61,293 nt of DNA from NCBI GenBank assembly GCA_002894665.1, contig NCRB01000011.1, positions 1 through 61,293 on the forward strand. The letters are read 5' to 3'. Below the pieces are notes generated by a model, which worked only from the letters and a program-made list of their open reading frames with translations, did not search any database and had not been told where the DNA came from. The number at the start of each line of letters is the position of its first letter. The stretch's first letter is position 1. Positions 25,104 through 34,060 of this stretch are shown in pieces. The position numbers and the translations under genes are program-made. This stretch comes from Salinivenus iranica. Lineage in GTDB: Bacteria; Bacteroidota; Rhodothermia; Rhodothermales; Salinibacteraceae.

Positions 25104-28100
25104 TCATGAGGCGGGCGGGGCGGGGGAGGAATCAGTGGGAGCGCCGGAGGAGCCGGCGAAGGTGCGTTGGAGCCAGGCAGTAGCGTCGCGCTGCACCATG
25201 GCCAGGGCTGGCACGATCAGCATGAGCACGGCCGTGCCCACCAGGATGCCCCCGCCCAGGCTGATGGCCATGGGCACCAGGAACTGCGCCTCCACGCTCC
25301 GTTCCAGGATGAAGGGCGCGAGGCCGAAGAAGGTGGTGAGCGAGGTCAGCAGGATGGGACGGAAGCGCACCTGCCCGGCGCGGACGAGGGCCGCGCGCCA
25401 CGAGGCTCCCTCGTCCCGCTCCTCGTTCGCAAAGTCGAGCATCACGAGCGCGTCGTTCACGATGACGCCACTGAGTCCGATGATGCCGAAGATGCTGGGC
25501 AGAATCAGGTTGTAGCCGAGCAGAAAATGGCCGAACAGGGCGCCGATCCAGGCGAAGGGGATCGTGCTCATGATGATGAGCGGCTGTACGTAGGAGCGGA
25601 AGGGGATGGCTAGAAGGCCGTAGATGGCGAACAGGGCCAGCAAGAAGCCAATCTGGAGCGAGCCCTGTGCCTTCCGCTGCTCACGCTGCTGACCGCCGAA
25701 CTGATAGGACAGGGTCGGAACCTGCGCCTGCAGGGCCGGGAGCGTCGCCTGTTCGAGGCGGGCCGTGGCCGCCCCGCCCGTCGTGACGGCGGGGTTAACG
25801 TCGGCGCTCACCGTGACGACGCGGCGCCCGTCCTGCCGGTCGATCTGGGTGGGGCTGGTGCCGAGCGAGACCGTCGCCACCTCCTCCAGGGGGACCTCGG
25901 CGCCGCCGGACGTGCGGATGTGGTAGTCGGACAGGTCCTCGACCGTGTTCCGCTCGTCGGCGGGCAGACGGACGTAGACCCGCACCTCGTCCTGGCCCCG
26001 CTGCAGGCGGAACGATTCCGTACCGAAGAAGGCCGCCCGCACCTGCTGGGCGATGTCGCTCAGGGTGAGCCCGAGGGACCGGGCCGCCGGCTTCATCGCG
26101 AGGGACAACTCGCGCTTCTCCTCCCAGTCCACCGTCACGTCCTGGACGCCGGCGTACCGCTGAAGCGTGTCCTGCACGACGTCCGCGGCACGCGTCATGG
26201 CGTCGGTCGTCGGGGCAAACAACTGCACAGAGACCGGGTCGCCGCCCGGCCCGCCCGCGGTGCTGGTGAACGCGAGGGACTGCACCCCGGCGGGCGTTCC
26301 GACGGTGTCGCGCCACTGCTCTTCGAGAACCGGGGAGGGGACGCTGCGCGCCTCCGCGTCCACCATCTCAATGCTCACCTCCGCTACGTTGGGGCGCGGG
26401 GCCGTGAAGCCGGCCTGCGTGCGCCCGCCCGAGGCCACCGGCTGGCGGCTCACCGTCGTGTACGTGTTCTCAAGCAGGCGCTCGCCCGACTGCTCCTCCA
26501 GGTCACGGAGGACCTGCAAGCCCTGCGCCCGGAGCCGCTCGGCCCGGCGGGCGGTCTCGTCGGCATTGGTGCCCGGCGGCATCTCCAGCTGGGCCGTCAC
26601 CACGTTGCCGGGGATGCTGGGGAAGAATTCGTTCTTGACGTACCCGTTCGCCACGAGACTGAACGTGACGACGAGGAGCGAGAGGCCGCCGACCAGCGTC
26701 ACCCCGTAGCGGCGCGTGGCAAACTGAAGGAGACTCGTCAGGGGCCCGTGGACGAACGCCACGAGGCGGTCGTGGACCCCGGCACGGATCCCGTCGAGCC
26801 ACTGGCCCACGGCGGTGGACGGGCCGTCGTCGCCGGTGCCGTGGGACAGGTGGGCCGGCAGCACGAAGAGCACCTCCACCACCGACACGATCAGCACGAA
26901 GATGACGACCGTGGGAATGTCGCCGAGGAATTTCCCGATCGTGCCCCCCACAAAGAGGAGCGGCGCGAACGCGGCGATGGTGGTGAGCACGGCAAACACC
27001 ACGGGCGTCGCCACGCGCTGGGTGCCCTCAACGGCCGCCGTCAGCGGGTCGTCGGTGCGATCCTGCTCGGCGTAGACGTTCTCCACCACCACGATGGCGT
27101 CGTCCACCGCAATGCCCATCGCGATGATGAAGCCGAACACCGACAGCATGTTGATCGACACGCCCAACTGCTGCATGAAGATCAGCGCGCCGACGAACGA
27201 GAGAAGGATGCCCGAGGCGGTCCAGAACGCCTTCCGGGGGGCAAGAAAGAGCGTGAGCACCACCAGGACGAGAACCAGCCCCAGGACCCCGTTCTCGACC
27301 ATGATGGTGAGGCGCGTCCGCAGGCTCTCGGCGCTGTTTCGCCAGACGGTGGCCTCGATGCCCCGCGGCAGGGTCGGACGAAGCGTCTCCTTGAGGTAGG
27401 TCTTGACCGCCTCCTCCACGCTCAGCGCCTGCTCGTCGCCCGTCCGGAAGACGTTGAGCAGGACGGCGGGATCGCCGCCAAATCGCGTGCGGAGGTCCGA
27501 GTTCTGCTCGAACCCGTCCACGACGGTCGCCACCTCCCCAAGCCGCACGTTGGTGCCGTCACTCCGGCTCAGCAGGACGATGTCTTCGAAGTCCGACTTC
27601 GTGTAGTTCTGTCCCTCGGTCCGAATGGTGATGTCCGAGTCCTCCGTCTCGATGCTGCCGCCGGGGAGGTCGAGGCTCCCCTCGCGCACGATCCGCGACA
27701 CCTGTCCCAGCGTGAGCCCGTGCGCCCGCAGAGCATCGCGGGACACTTCGATGGAAATCTCCTCGTCGGGCACGCCACTGACCTCCGCATACGAGACCTG
27801 CGGGGTGCGCGTGAGGTCCCCCTCGGCGCGTTGGGCGGCGTTTTTGAGGGCGCGCAGGGACGCCTCTCCGTGGAGGGCTACCTGGAGCACCTGCTCGCGG
27901 TTGGTCACCTCTGTCACGACCGGCTCCTCCGCGGTTTCGGGAAACGACGTGACCCGATCGACCTCCGACTTGATGTCGGTGCGGGCGCGGTCCAGGTTGG
28001 TGCCGCGCTTCAGCTCCGCGGTCACCACCCCAATGTTGTCCGCCGCGGTGCCCAGCAGCCGGTCGATGCCCTCGACGCCTTCGATGCGGTCCTCCACGCG

Positions 28101-28298
28101 CCGAATGATGTCGTCCTCGACGTCCTCGGGCGAGGCGCCGGGATAGCGCACGCGCACCTCCACGGCGTCGAGGCTGAACTCGGGAAAGTTCTCCTGCACC
28201 ACGAGGCCCCCGGCCACGACCCCGCCGACCAGGAGGAGCATCATCAGCAGGTTGGCCGCCACGCCGTGACGCGCAAACCAGGCAATGGCGCGGTTCAT
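25104..28298 (-). CDS. RND family efflux permease (HAE1/AcrB-like), solitary
   Basis: A 1064-residue pump with the full RND architecture. The proton-relay helix is IIAMGIAVDDAIVVVENV near residue 405 and the second-half counterpart is FGIIGLSGVIVNDALVMLDF. It is distinct from the pump at 16716 in N terminus (QENFPEFSLDAVEVRVRYPG). No adaptor or TolC gene is adjacent, so it either borrows the adaptor at 15592 or works alone, as some RND proteins of this group do in membrane lipid or sterol export. The neighbours are a DsrE protein and Dps. Confidence 0.93.
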   Translation of the reverse strand: MNRAIAWFARHGVAANLLMMLLLVGGVVAGGLVVQENFPEFSLDAVEVRVRYPGASPEDVEDDIIRRVEDRIEGVEGIDRLLGTAADNIGVVTAELKRGTNLDRARTDIKSEVDRVTSFPETAEEPVVTEVTNREQVLQVALHGEASLRALKNAAQRAEGDLTRTPQVSYAEVSGVPDEEISIEVSRDALRAHGLTLGQVSRIVREGSLDLPGGSIETEDSDITIRTEGQNYTKSDFEDIVLLSRSDGTNVRLGEVATVVDGFEQNSDLRTRFGGDPAVLLNVFRTGDEQALSVEEAVKTYLKETLRPTLPRGIEATVWRNSAESLRTRLTIMVENGVLGLVLVLVVLTLFLAPRKAFWTASGILLSFVGALIFMQQLGVSINMLSVFGFIIAMGIAVDDAIVVVENVYAEQDRTDDPLTAAVEGTQRVATPVVFAVLTTIAAFAPLLFVGGTIGKFLGDIPTVVIFVLIVSVVEVLFVLPAHLSHGTGDDGPSTAVGQWLDGIRAGVHDRLVAFVHGPLTSLLQFATRRYGVTLVGGLSLLVVTFSLVANGYVKNEFFPSIPGNVVTAQLEMPPGTNADETARRAERLRAQGLQVLRDLEEQSGERLLENTYTTVSRQPVASGGRTQAGFTAPRPNVAEVSIEMVDAEARSVPSPVLEEQWRDTVGTPAGVQSLAFTSTAGGPGGDPVSVQLFAPTTDAMTRAADVVQDTLQRYAGVQDVTVDWEEKRELSLAMKPAARSLGLTLSDIAQQVRAAFFGTESFRLQRGQDEVRVYVRLPADERNTVEDLSDYHIRTSGGAEVPLEEVATVSLGTSPTQIDRQDGRRVVTVSADVNPAVTTGGAATARLEQATLPALQAQVPTLSYQFGGQQREQRKAQGSLQIGFLLALFAIYGLLAIPFRSYVQPLIIMSTIPFAWIGALFGHFLLGYNLILPSIFGIIGLSGVIVNDALVMLDFANEERDEGASWRAALVRAGQVRFRPILLTSLTTFFGLAPFILERSVEAQFLVPMAISLGGGILVGTAVLMLIVPALAMVQRDATAWLQRTFAGSSGAPTDSSPAPPAS

Positions 28299-28392
28299 GG
28301 GACACTAGAGGGGAAAGCGGAGCGAGGCAATGCCCTCCCGGCGATTCGTCGACGTGGGGGAAGGCGCTGCGACGAGAAGCGGCTGCACACAG

Positions 28393-28426
28393 AAAAAGCC
28401 CCCGCTCCCAGCCCGGAAACGGGGGC
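28393..28426 (-). terminator. Rho-independent terminator of dps
   Basis: On the minus strand the stem GCCCCCG/CGGGGGC (28420-28426 with 28398-28404) has a 15-base loop and is followed by five T (28393-28397). It lies 24 bases past the Dps stop codon and separates that gene from the RND gene. Confidence 0.88.
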
Positions 28427-28449
28427 CAAGTCTGCACGTCCCGGCGGGA

Positions 28450-28959
28450 CTACAGGTCGTTGAGCCAGGCCCGCAGCATCCAGCGGTCCTCTCGGATCTG
28501 CTCACTGAGGTCCTCGAGCACGGGGACCGCCCCGGCGTCGTCGGCCTCCTCGGCCCGCTCGGCGAGATTCTGGACCTGTGCGTCGAGGGCCGCGAGGTCC
28601 GCGATGACCACCTCGACCATCTCGTCCGCCGCCGGGGTGCTCGGGTCTTCCTCCAGGGAGGCGAGATCCAGAACGTCGGCGAGGGTGTGCACGGGCCGGT
28701 CGCCCCGGCTGCGCACCTGCTCGGCGATCGCGTCGATGGCATCGTTCCAGACGCCGTAGAGCTCCTCGAACTTGTCGTGGAGCGTGAAGAAGTGGGGACC
28801 CGTCACATTCCAGTGGTAGTGCCGCACCTTCTGGTAGAACACCGCGGCGTTGGCCAGAAGGACATTCAGGCCCGGGGTGAGCTCGGCGTCTACGTTTCCG
28901 GAGGCCGGGGCCGGGTCGGGATCAGAAGCAGCCACTGCGCGGGAGGGAGAATCAGACAT
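28450..28959 (-). CDS. dps: Dps-family ferritin-like DNA-protection protein
   Basis: Start at 28959 (MSDSPSRAVAAS); the frame extends to 29004 but the added residues look untranslated. The 169-residue protein has the four-helix Dps fold. The intersubunit ferroxidase site is visible as YHWNVTGPHFFTLHDKFEELY split over the end of helix A and helix B (His of HWN, His of LHDKF, the Asp and Glu after it). It stores iron and consumes peroxide, protecting DNA. It has a disordered acidic N-terminal tail (PDPAPASGNVDAEL) and its own terminator. Confidence 0.93.
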   Translation of the reverse strand: MSDSPSRAVAASDPDPAPASGNVDAELTPGLNVLLANAAVFYQKVRHYHWNVTGPHFFTLHDKFEELYGVWNDAIDAIAEQVRSRGDRPVHTLADVLDLASLEEDPSTPAADEMVEVVIADLAALDAQVQNLAERAEEADDAGAVPVLEDLSEQIREDRWMLRAWLNDL

Positions 28960-29274
28960 CAATCGAGTAACCGTTGCTTGTGGAGAGGAAATGCAAGGGA
29001 GCAAGCCCCTCTCTCGGGATCGGCTCCGTAGCAGGGATTAGACATACCAACATGTATTCACACGTGTTTCTGTGCGGGGCATGAGATCCCGACCCGGCCG
29101 TGGACAGGCCGGGCGCACGACACCGAGCAGACAGGAACCCACCAAAGATCTCCGTACTGCATAGGGCAGCGCCGTCACGTGCCAACACTCGATGAGCCGG
29201 GTGGCGCGGAGCACCTTCGGCGGGGCGGCCCTGCCTCCCCTGATGGGCGGGGAGAACGCGCGAATGGAGGCGGG
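28960..29274. other. Intergenic region upstream of dps
   Basis: 315 bases without a convincing gene. It should hold the dps promoter. An ACACGTGT palindrome lies near 29063-29070. G+C-rich inverted segments near 29217-29250 (CCTCCCC and GGGGAG) may end the DUF2892 transcript, without a T-run. Confidence 0.4.
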
Positions 29275-29481
29275 TCAGTCCGTCGTTCTACGCGTGGAAA
29301 GGCCGAACGGAGTGTACAACGGACACGTGCCCACAGAACTGGTGAGCACAAATGCCAGGGCAACCGCGCCCAGAATGATCGCTGTGGTGCCGCCAAGAGT
29401 GCCGGTCAGGTAGAGAATTCCCACCACAAGCGCGGCAAGGGTACGAAGGATGCGGTCGAGGGAACCCATATTGGTTGTCAT
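29275..29481 (-). CDS. DUF2892 (YgaP-type) membrane protein
   Basis: Start at 29481 (MTTNMGSLDRILRTLAALVVG). The 68-residue protein is two transmembrane helices with the DUF2892 pattern, ending SSVGTCPLYTPFGLST; the TCPLY Cys is the counterpart of FCPPE in the copy at 20351. The family is tied to rhodanese and sulfur transport. It is divergent from the DUF1641-SQR pair, suggesting shared control of sulfide metabolism. Confidence 0.87.
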   Translation of the reverse strand: MTTNMGSLDRILRTLAALVVGILYLTGTLGGTTAIILGAVALAFVLTSSVGTCPLYTPFGLSTRRTTD

Positions 29482-29590
29482 GACGGTATCGGGGCGGGAC
29501 GGTACGGAAAATAATGCGCACAAGTTGATCTGGAGGAGCGGAGTACGGGAGAGGGAACCGCTCAGTGCCTTCGTCTCCACCAAAAGTAAC

Positions 29591-29619
29591 TTGACATTCT
29601 CTTCTCTTTATTCTTACCT
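29591..29619 (+). promoter_or_regulatory. Possible sigma-70-like promoter of DUF1641-SQR genes
   Basis: TTGACA at 29591-29596 and TTACCT at 29614-29619 have a 17-base spacing, in an A+T-rich patch unusual for this genome. The -10 box is weak, so this is only a candidate. A direct repeat GTAAATGCAA/GTAAACATAA follows it. Confidence 0.4.
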
Positions 29620-29688
29620 GTAAATGCAAGTAAACATAACTACGTGAAAGGTTCTCTTTTCGGGGATTCTTGTCGACAAACTTCCGAG

Positions 29689-30609
29689 ATGCCCATGGAA
29701 CGGACCGAGCCCAACGGGGCCGACGCCCTAAAAAAGCGCTTACAAGACCCAGACACCCGACGCGTGCTGGTGCGTCTCCTCGACCGGCTCGATACGATTG
29801 AGGAGGCAATGGACACGCTCGAGCAGATGCCCGACGTGCTCCGCACCACCACGGACATGGTGGATGACGAGCTGACGCGGGCCGCCGATCGGGACGTGGT
29901 CCTCGATGAGCGGGCGCGTGAGGCCCTTACGCTCGCCGAAAAGCTGACGGAGCCGGCGACCGTCGAAATTCTGTCCGGGCTGATTGATCGGCTGGATCGG
30001 CTGGAACAGGTGGCCGCACTGGCCGACGACCTCCCGGACGCCACGATGGTGGCCGCCGAGACGATCGACGACGCCCTTACGCGGGCGGCCGACCGGGGCG
30101 TGGTGGTAGACGAACGGGCCCGTGAAGGCCTGAGTCTGCTGGAAAAGATGACGGAGCCGGACACCGCGGCGGCCCTCGCGGCGGTGCTGGACCGGTCCGA
30201 GCAGCTGGAGCGCCTCGCCGAATTGGCGGACACCGCCCCGGAGGCCATTGCGACGGTCGTGGACATTCTGGATGCCGAGTATGCGCGCATTGCCGCCCAG
30301 GGGGCCGATCCGGAGCAGGTGCTACGGCAAACTGTGGGCGCTCTGGGTCGGCTCGGTGGGCTGTTTCGCACCGATGAGTTTGAGGCCCTTCTGGATTCGG
30401 GGGTGCTCAATCCGGAAGCGCTTCAGGCCGTGGGTAGTCTCGGGACGGCGCTGGCGGAAAGCCAACAGAAGGCCCAGCGCGGCGAGATTTCCGGCCGAGG
30501 CTTCTTTGGGCTCCTCGGGGCCCTTCGCGACCCCGATGTGCAGCGAGCCGTCGGGTTTATTACGACGTTTGCAAAGCTGTTTGGCCAAAAGCTCGACGAA
30601 TCAGCGTAA
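29689..30609 (+). CDS. DUF1641 family protein with internal repeats
   Basis: Start taken at ATG 29689; a GTG at 29644 is possible. The 306-residue protein is helical, acidic and carries an internal duplication: residues about 34-105 and 101-173 share DELTRAADR-VVLDERARE-LTLAEKLTEP-type sequence, and a third, weaker copy begins near 175 (ERLAELADTAPEAIATVVD). The C-terminal DUF1641 region ends FFGLLGALRDPDVQRAVGFITTFAKLF. DUF1641 proteins are regularly next to sulfide:quinone oxidoreductase, as here (54 bases downstream), and are thought to assist it; the mechanism is not known. Confidence 0.85.
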   Translation: MPMERTEPNGADALKKRLQDPDTRRVLVRLLDRLDTIEEAMDTLEQMPDVLRTTTDMVDDELTRAADRDVVLDERAREALTLAEKLTEPATVEILSGLIDRLDRLEQVAALADDLPDATMVAAETIDDALTRAADRGVVVDERAREGLSLLEKMTEPDTAAALAAVLDRSEQLERLAELADTAPEAIATVVDILDAEYARIAAQGADPEQVLRQTVGALGRLGGLFRTDEFEALLDSGVLNPEALQAVGSLGTALAESQQKAQRGEISGRGFFGLLGALRDPDVQRAVGFITTFAKLFGQKLDESA

Positions 30610-30663
30610 CGTGCGGGGTATCTCCGCTTCGTGCCATTCCCCCATACAAACCCACACACTCCC

Positions 30664-31863
30664 ATGAATGACACGCATCAGGTCCTCATTGTCGGCGGTG
30701 GCACCGCTGGCCTTACTGTGGCGTCGCAGCTTCTCCGGCGAGACGACGCTCCGGAGGTGACGGTGATTGAGCCGGCCGACACGCACTACTATCAGCCCCT
30801 CTGGACCCTCGTTGGCGCCGGCGTTTTTCCGAAGGAGGAGTCCGCCCGGCCGATGGCGGAGGTGATGCCGAAGGGCGCCACCTGGATTCAGGATGCCGCG
30901 ACGGCGGTCGATCCGGACGCGCAGACGGTGACGACGCGCGACGGGGAGACGTACGGCTACGACTATCTCGTCATGGCCGCGGGCATTCAGATTGACTGGG
31001 ACGACATCCCCGGCCTCGCCCACGCGGTGGGGCAGCCGGACACCGGGGTAGTAAGCAACTACTCGTACGACACCTGCGAGACCACGTGGGACGCCATCCA
31101 GTCCATTCCAAAGGGCGGAACGGCCCTGTTCACGGAGCCCACGACGGGGGTTAAGTGCGGCGGGGCCCCGCAGAAGATCATGTACCTGACGGACGATGCG
31201 CTCCGGCGCCGCGGCGTGCGGGAGGGGAGCCGCATTGCGTTCATGAAGGCGAAAGGAGCTCTTTTCTCGTCGAAGCCCTACGAGGAGACGCTCTACGACG
31301 TGGTGGAGCGCAAGGGCCTGGAAATCAATCTGATGACGGAGCTCACTGAGATCCGGCCGGGCGACAAAGAGGCCGTCTTCCGCAACCTGGAGACGGAGGA
31401 GGAGTCGACCATTGGGTATGACATGCTGCACGTCGTGCCGCCCATGTCCGCGCCCGACTTCATTGCCGAGAGCCCCATCTCCGACGAGGAGGGATGGGTG
31501 GACGTGGACCCCGGCACGCTCCAGCACACGCGGTACGAAAACGTGTTTGCCCTGGGCGACAACTCGAACCTGCCGACCTCCAAGACCGGCGCGGCCGTTC
31601 GTAAGCAGGCGCCCGTGCTGGTAGACCACCTCATGGCCACGATCAGCGACACGACGTCGGTGAACGGGACCTACAACGGATACACCTCCTGTCCCCTGGT
31701 GACGGGCTACGGCAAGCTCGTGCTTGCGGAGTTCGACTACGATAAGGAGCCGGACGAGAGCTTCCCCTTCGACCAGACGCAGGAGCGCTACAGCATGTAC
31801 GCGCTAAAGGCGTATGGCCTGCCCCGCATGTACTGGAACGGCATGCTGAAGGGGCGGATGTAG
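30664..31863 (+). CDS. sqr: Sulfide:quinone oxidoreductase
   Basis: Start at ATG 30664 (MNDTHQVLIVGGG). A 399-residue flavoprotein with the N-terminal FAD Rossmann motif and the three cysteines used by this family: C138, C165 in GVKCGGAPQK and C343 in TSCPLVTGYGKLVLAEFDY. The last motif is the SQR signature. It oxidises sulfide to sulfane sulfur and passes electrons to quinone at the membrane surface; its C-terminal region (MYALKAYGLPRMYWNGML) provides the amphipathic membrane helix. It is paired with DUF1641 and lies 15 bases from the convergent copper ATPase gene. Confidence 0.93.
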   Translation: MNDTHQVLIVGGGTAGLTVASQLLRRDDAPEVTVIEPADTHYYQPLWTLVGAGVFPKEESARPMAEVMPKGATWIQDAATAVDPDAQTVTTRDGETYGYDYLVMAAGIQIDWDDIPGLAHAVGQPDTGVVSNYSYDTCETTWDAIQSIPKGGTALFTEPTTGVKCGGAPQKIMYLTDDALRRRGVREGSRIAFMKAKGALFSSKPYEETLYDVVERKGLEINLMTELTEIRPGDKEAVFRNLETEEESTIGYDMLHVVPPMSAPDFIAESPISDEEGWVDVDPGTLQHTRYENVFALGDNSNLPTSKTGAAVRKQAPVLVDHLMATISDTTSVNGTYNGYTSCPLVTGYGKLVLAEFDYDKEPDESFPFDQTQERYSMYALKAYGLPRMYWNGMLKGRM

Positions 31864-31877
31864 TGCGAAGGGGCGGT

Positions 31878-34022
31878 CTACGGAGACGCCGGGGCGGTCG
31901 GCGTGCCGCTGGACGACGCCGTATTCTTCAGCCTGTAGGCGTTGCCGGTCACGAGCAGGCTGCTGCCGGTCATGACGACGACGGCGGCGATGGGGTGCAG
32001 CAGGCCTGCGACGGCGAGGCCGAGGCCAATGGCGTTGTAGCCGAAGGTCCATCCCAGATTCTGACGGATCACGCGGTCGGTGCGGTGGGCAAGACGGTGC
32101 AGCCAGGGGACGAGGCGGAGGTCCGACGGGTACAGGGTGACGTCGGCCGCCTCCATCGAGACGGAGGCGCCGGAGGAAAGGGCAATGCCCACGTCGGCCT
32201 CCGCGAGGGCCGCGGCGTCGTTGATCCCGTCGCCCACCATTGCCACCGGGCCATGTTCCTCACGAAGAGCCTGAAGACGGTCGATTTTGTCGGACGGGGA
32301 GAGGGCGGCCTCGGTGGGGGCATTCAGGGCACTCGCAAGACGGTCGGCGGCGGCCCGGCGGTCGCCCGTCAGGACCGATACGTCAATTCCTGCTTCCTGC
32401 AGTTGGTCGACGACCGAGGAGGCGTGAGGGACGAGCTGTTCCTCGATCGTCAGTAGGGCCACCACGTGGTCGTTCTCGACTACGTAGAGCGGCGTACGCC
32501 CGGCACGGGTCTCGGCCTCGTACCGATCGCGCCAGGCGGGCGGACAGGCAGCATCCATCGTCCACACGAGCTGTTCGTTGCCCACGCCCACCCGACGGGG
32601 TACGCCGTCGACGACCACCGACCCGACGACGCCCGCGCCGGGATGCGTCGTAACCGTCTGCACGTCCGGCAGCGCGAGTCCTTGCGCCTCTGCCGCGTCG
32701 ACGAGGGCCGTGGCAAGCGCATGATTCGTGCCCTGCTCCACGGCGGCGGCCCGTTGCAGGATGGCCTCGTCGGAGAGAGGGGCGACGGAGCCGGCGGGCA
32801 CGGCGTCGGACCGAACCACGCGCACGGAGGCCGTGGTGAGGGTGCTCAGCGTGCCGGTTTTATCGAACGCCACGGCCTCGATCTGCGCGAGGTCCAGCAA
32901 CGAGCGACCGGAGCGCAGCAGGATGCCCTCGCGTCCCGCCTGCTGGAGGGCCACCGTGAGGGACAGCGGAATCGCGATGCCGAGCGCGCAGGGGCAGGTG
33001 ATGAGCACTACGCTGAGGGACACGTAGAGCGCTTTCGAAAACCCGGCCGCGGCCCACCAGGCGCCAAAGGTGCCCAGTGCCAGGACCACGACGCCCGGAA
33101 TGAGCCAGCGAAGAATCTGATCAGTGATCTGTGCGATGCGGGGCGGGCGCTCGAGGGCACGCCGCATCATCGCTTCCACCCGGGCGAGGCGCCGATCCTC
33201 CGCCACGGCCGTCACGTCGATCGTAAGGGTCCCGTCCAGGGCCGATGTCCCGGCGTACACGGCGTCATCCGTCTCCTTCACGACGGGCTGGGCCTCGCCC
33301 GTCAGGCTGCTTTCGTCAACATAGCTACGTCCCTCCACCACGCGCCCGTCCACCGGAATCACGTCGCCGGCCCGGACGCGCACCCGGTCGCCGACGGTGA
33401 GGGCGTCGGGCGGCACGTCGGCCGGGGCCGGATCGAGCCGCCGATAGGTGGTGTCGGGCGTCTCGACGAGGCGGCGGAGCACCTGCGTGGCGGTGCCTTT
33501 GGCCCGGGCCGTGAGGTAGCGCCCCAGGGTGTAGAGCGCCAGGAGCATGACGGCGGTTTCCAGGTAGATGGGGCCGGTGCCCCGCACGTAGCTCACGGCG
33601 CTCACCACCACGGCGCTGGTCGTGCCCAGGGTAAACAGCACGTTGAGCGTCAGGCGGCGCTCGCGGAGGTCGGCCCACGCCGAGCGGAGGAGGGGGAGGC
33701 CGAGAAGCAGAAGGGCGGGCACGGTCGGGAGGAGGAGCACCCAGTGGGCCGTGCTCACGTCGTGCTCCAGCTGCCGCAGGGCCTCGAATCCGTACCCGGA
33801 GCTAATGGCCAGGCTGAACGCCATCACGAACCCGGCCATGAGCACCCCGCCGAAGAGGCGGAAGAGAAGCATCTGGTGCTCGCCCCCCAGAGAGTCGTCC
33901 TCGGGGGCCTCGAGGGTGTCGGCCACCATGCGGCAGCCGTGGCAGCAGTAGTGCGCGGCCCCGTCCTCGCCGGTGATGTCGGCGCCGGACAACGGGAGCC
34001 CGCAGTGGTCGCAGTGGTCCAT
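31878..34022 (-). CDS. ccoI: Copper-type P1B ATPase of the CcoI/FixI class
   Basis: A 714-residue transporter. The N-terminal metal-binding region is CDHCGLPL...YCCHGCR, the Cys pattern found in CcoI proteins. The metal site in the membrane is TCPCALG, the catalytic Asp lies in DKTGTLS, the actuator motif is LTGEAQPV, and the hinge is GDGINDAA. About eight transmembrane helices. By family and position (after ccoP) it supplies copper for assembly of the cbb3 oxidase. Confidence 0.92.
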   Translation of the reverse strand: MDHCDHCGLPLSGADITGEDGAAHYCCHGCRMVADTLEAPEDDSLGGEHQMLLFRLFGGVLMAGFVMAFSLAISSGYGFEALRQLEHDVSTAHWVLLLPTVPALLLLGLPLLRSAWADLRERRLTLNVLFTLGTTSAVVVSAVSYVRGTGPIYLETAVMLLALYTLGRYLTARAKGTATQVLRRLVETPDTTYRRLDPAPADVPPDALTVGDRVRVRAGDVIPVDGRVVEGRSYVDESSLTGEAQPVVKETDDAVYAGTSALDGTLTIDVTAVAEDRRLARVEAMMRRALERPPRIAQITDQILRWLIPGVVVLALGTFGAWWAAAGFSKALYVSLSVVLITCPCALGIAIPLSLTVALQQAGREGILLRSGRSLLDLAQIEAVAFDKTGTLSTLTTASVRVVRSDAVPAGSVAPLSDEAILQRAAAVEQGTNHALATALVDAAEAQGLALPDVQTVTTHPGAGVVGSVVVDGVPRRVGVGNEQLVWTMDAACPPAWRDRYEAETRAGRTPLYVVENDHVVALLTIEEQLVPHASSVVDQLQEAGIDVSVLTGDRRAAADRLASALNAPTEAALSPSDKIDRLQALREEHGPVAMVGDGINDAAALAEADVGIALSSGASVSMEAADVTLYPSDLRLVPWLHRLAHRTDRVIRQNLGWTFGYNAIGLGLAVAGLLHPIAAVVVMTGSSLLVTGNAYRLKNTASSSGTPTAPASP

Positions 34023-34060
34023 GAACGAAGAGAGCCGGTCCGGAAAAAGGGGGCGCCGTC

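Noticed and set aside
25920-28463. Plus-strand open frame of 847 codons
   Set aside because: Antisense to the second RND permease; low-complexity product.
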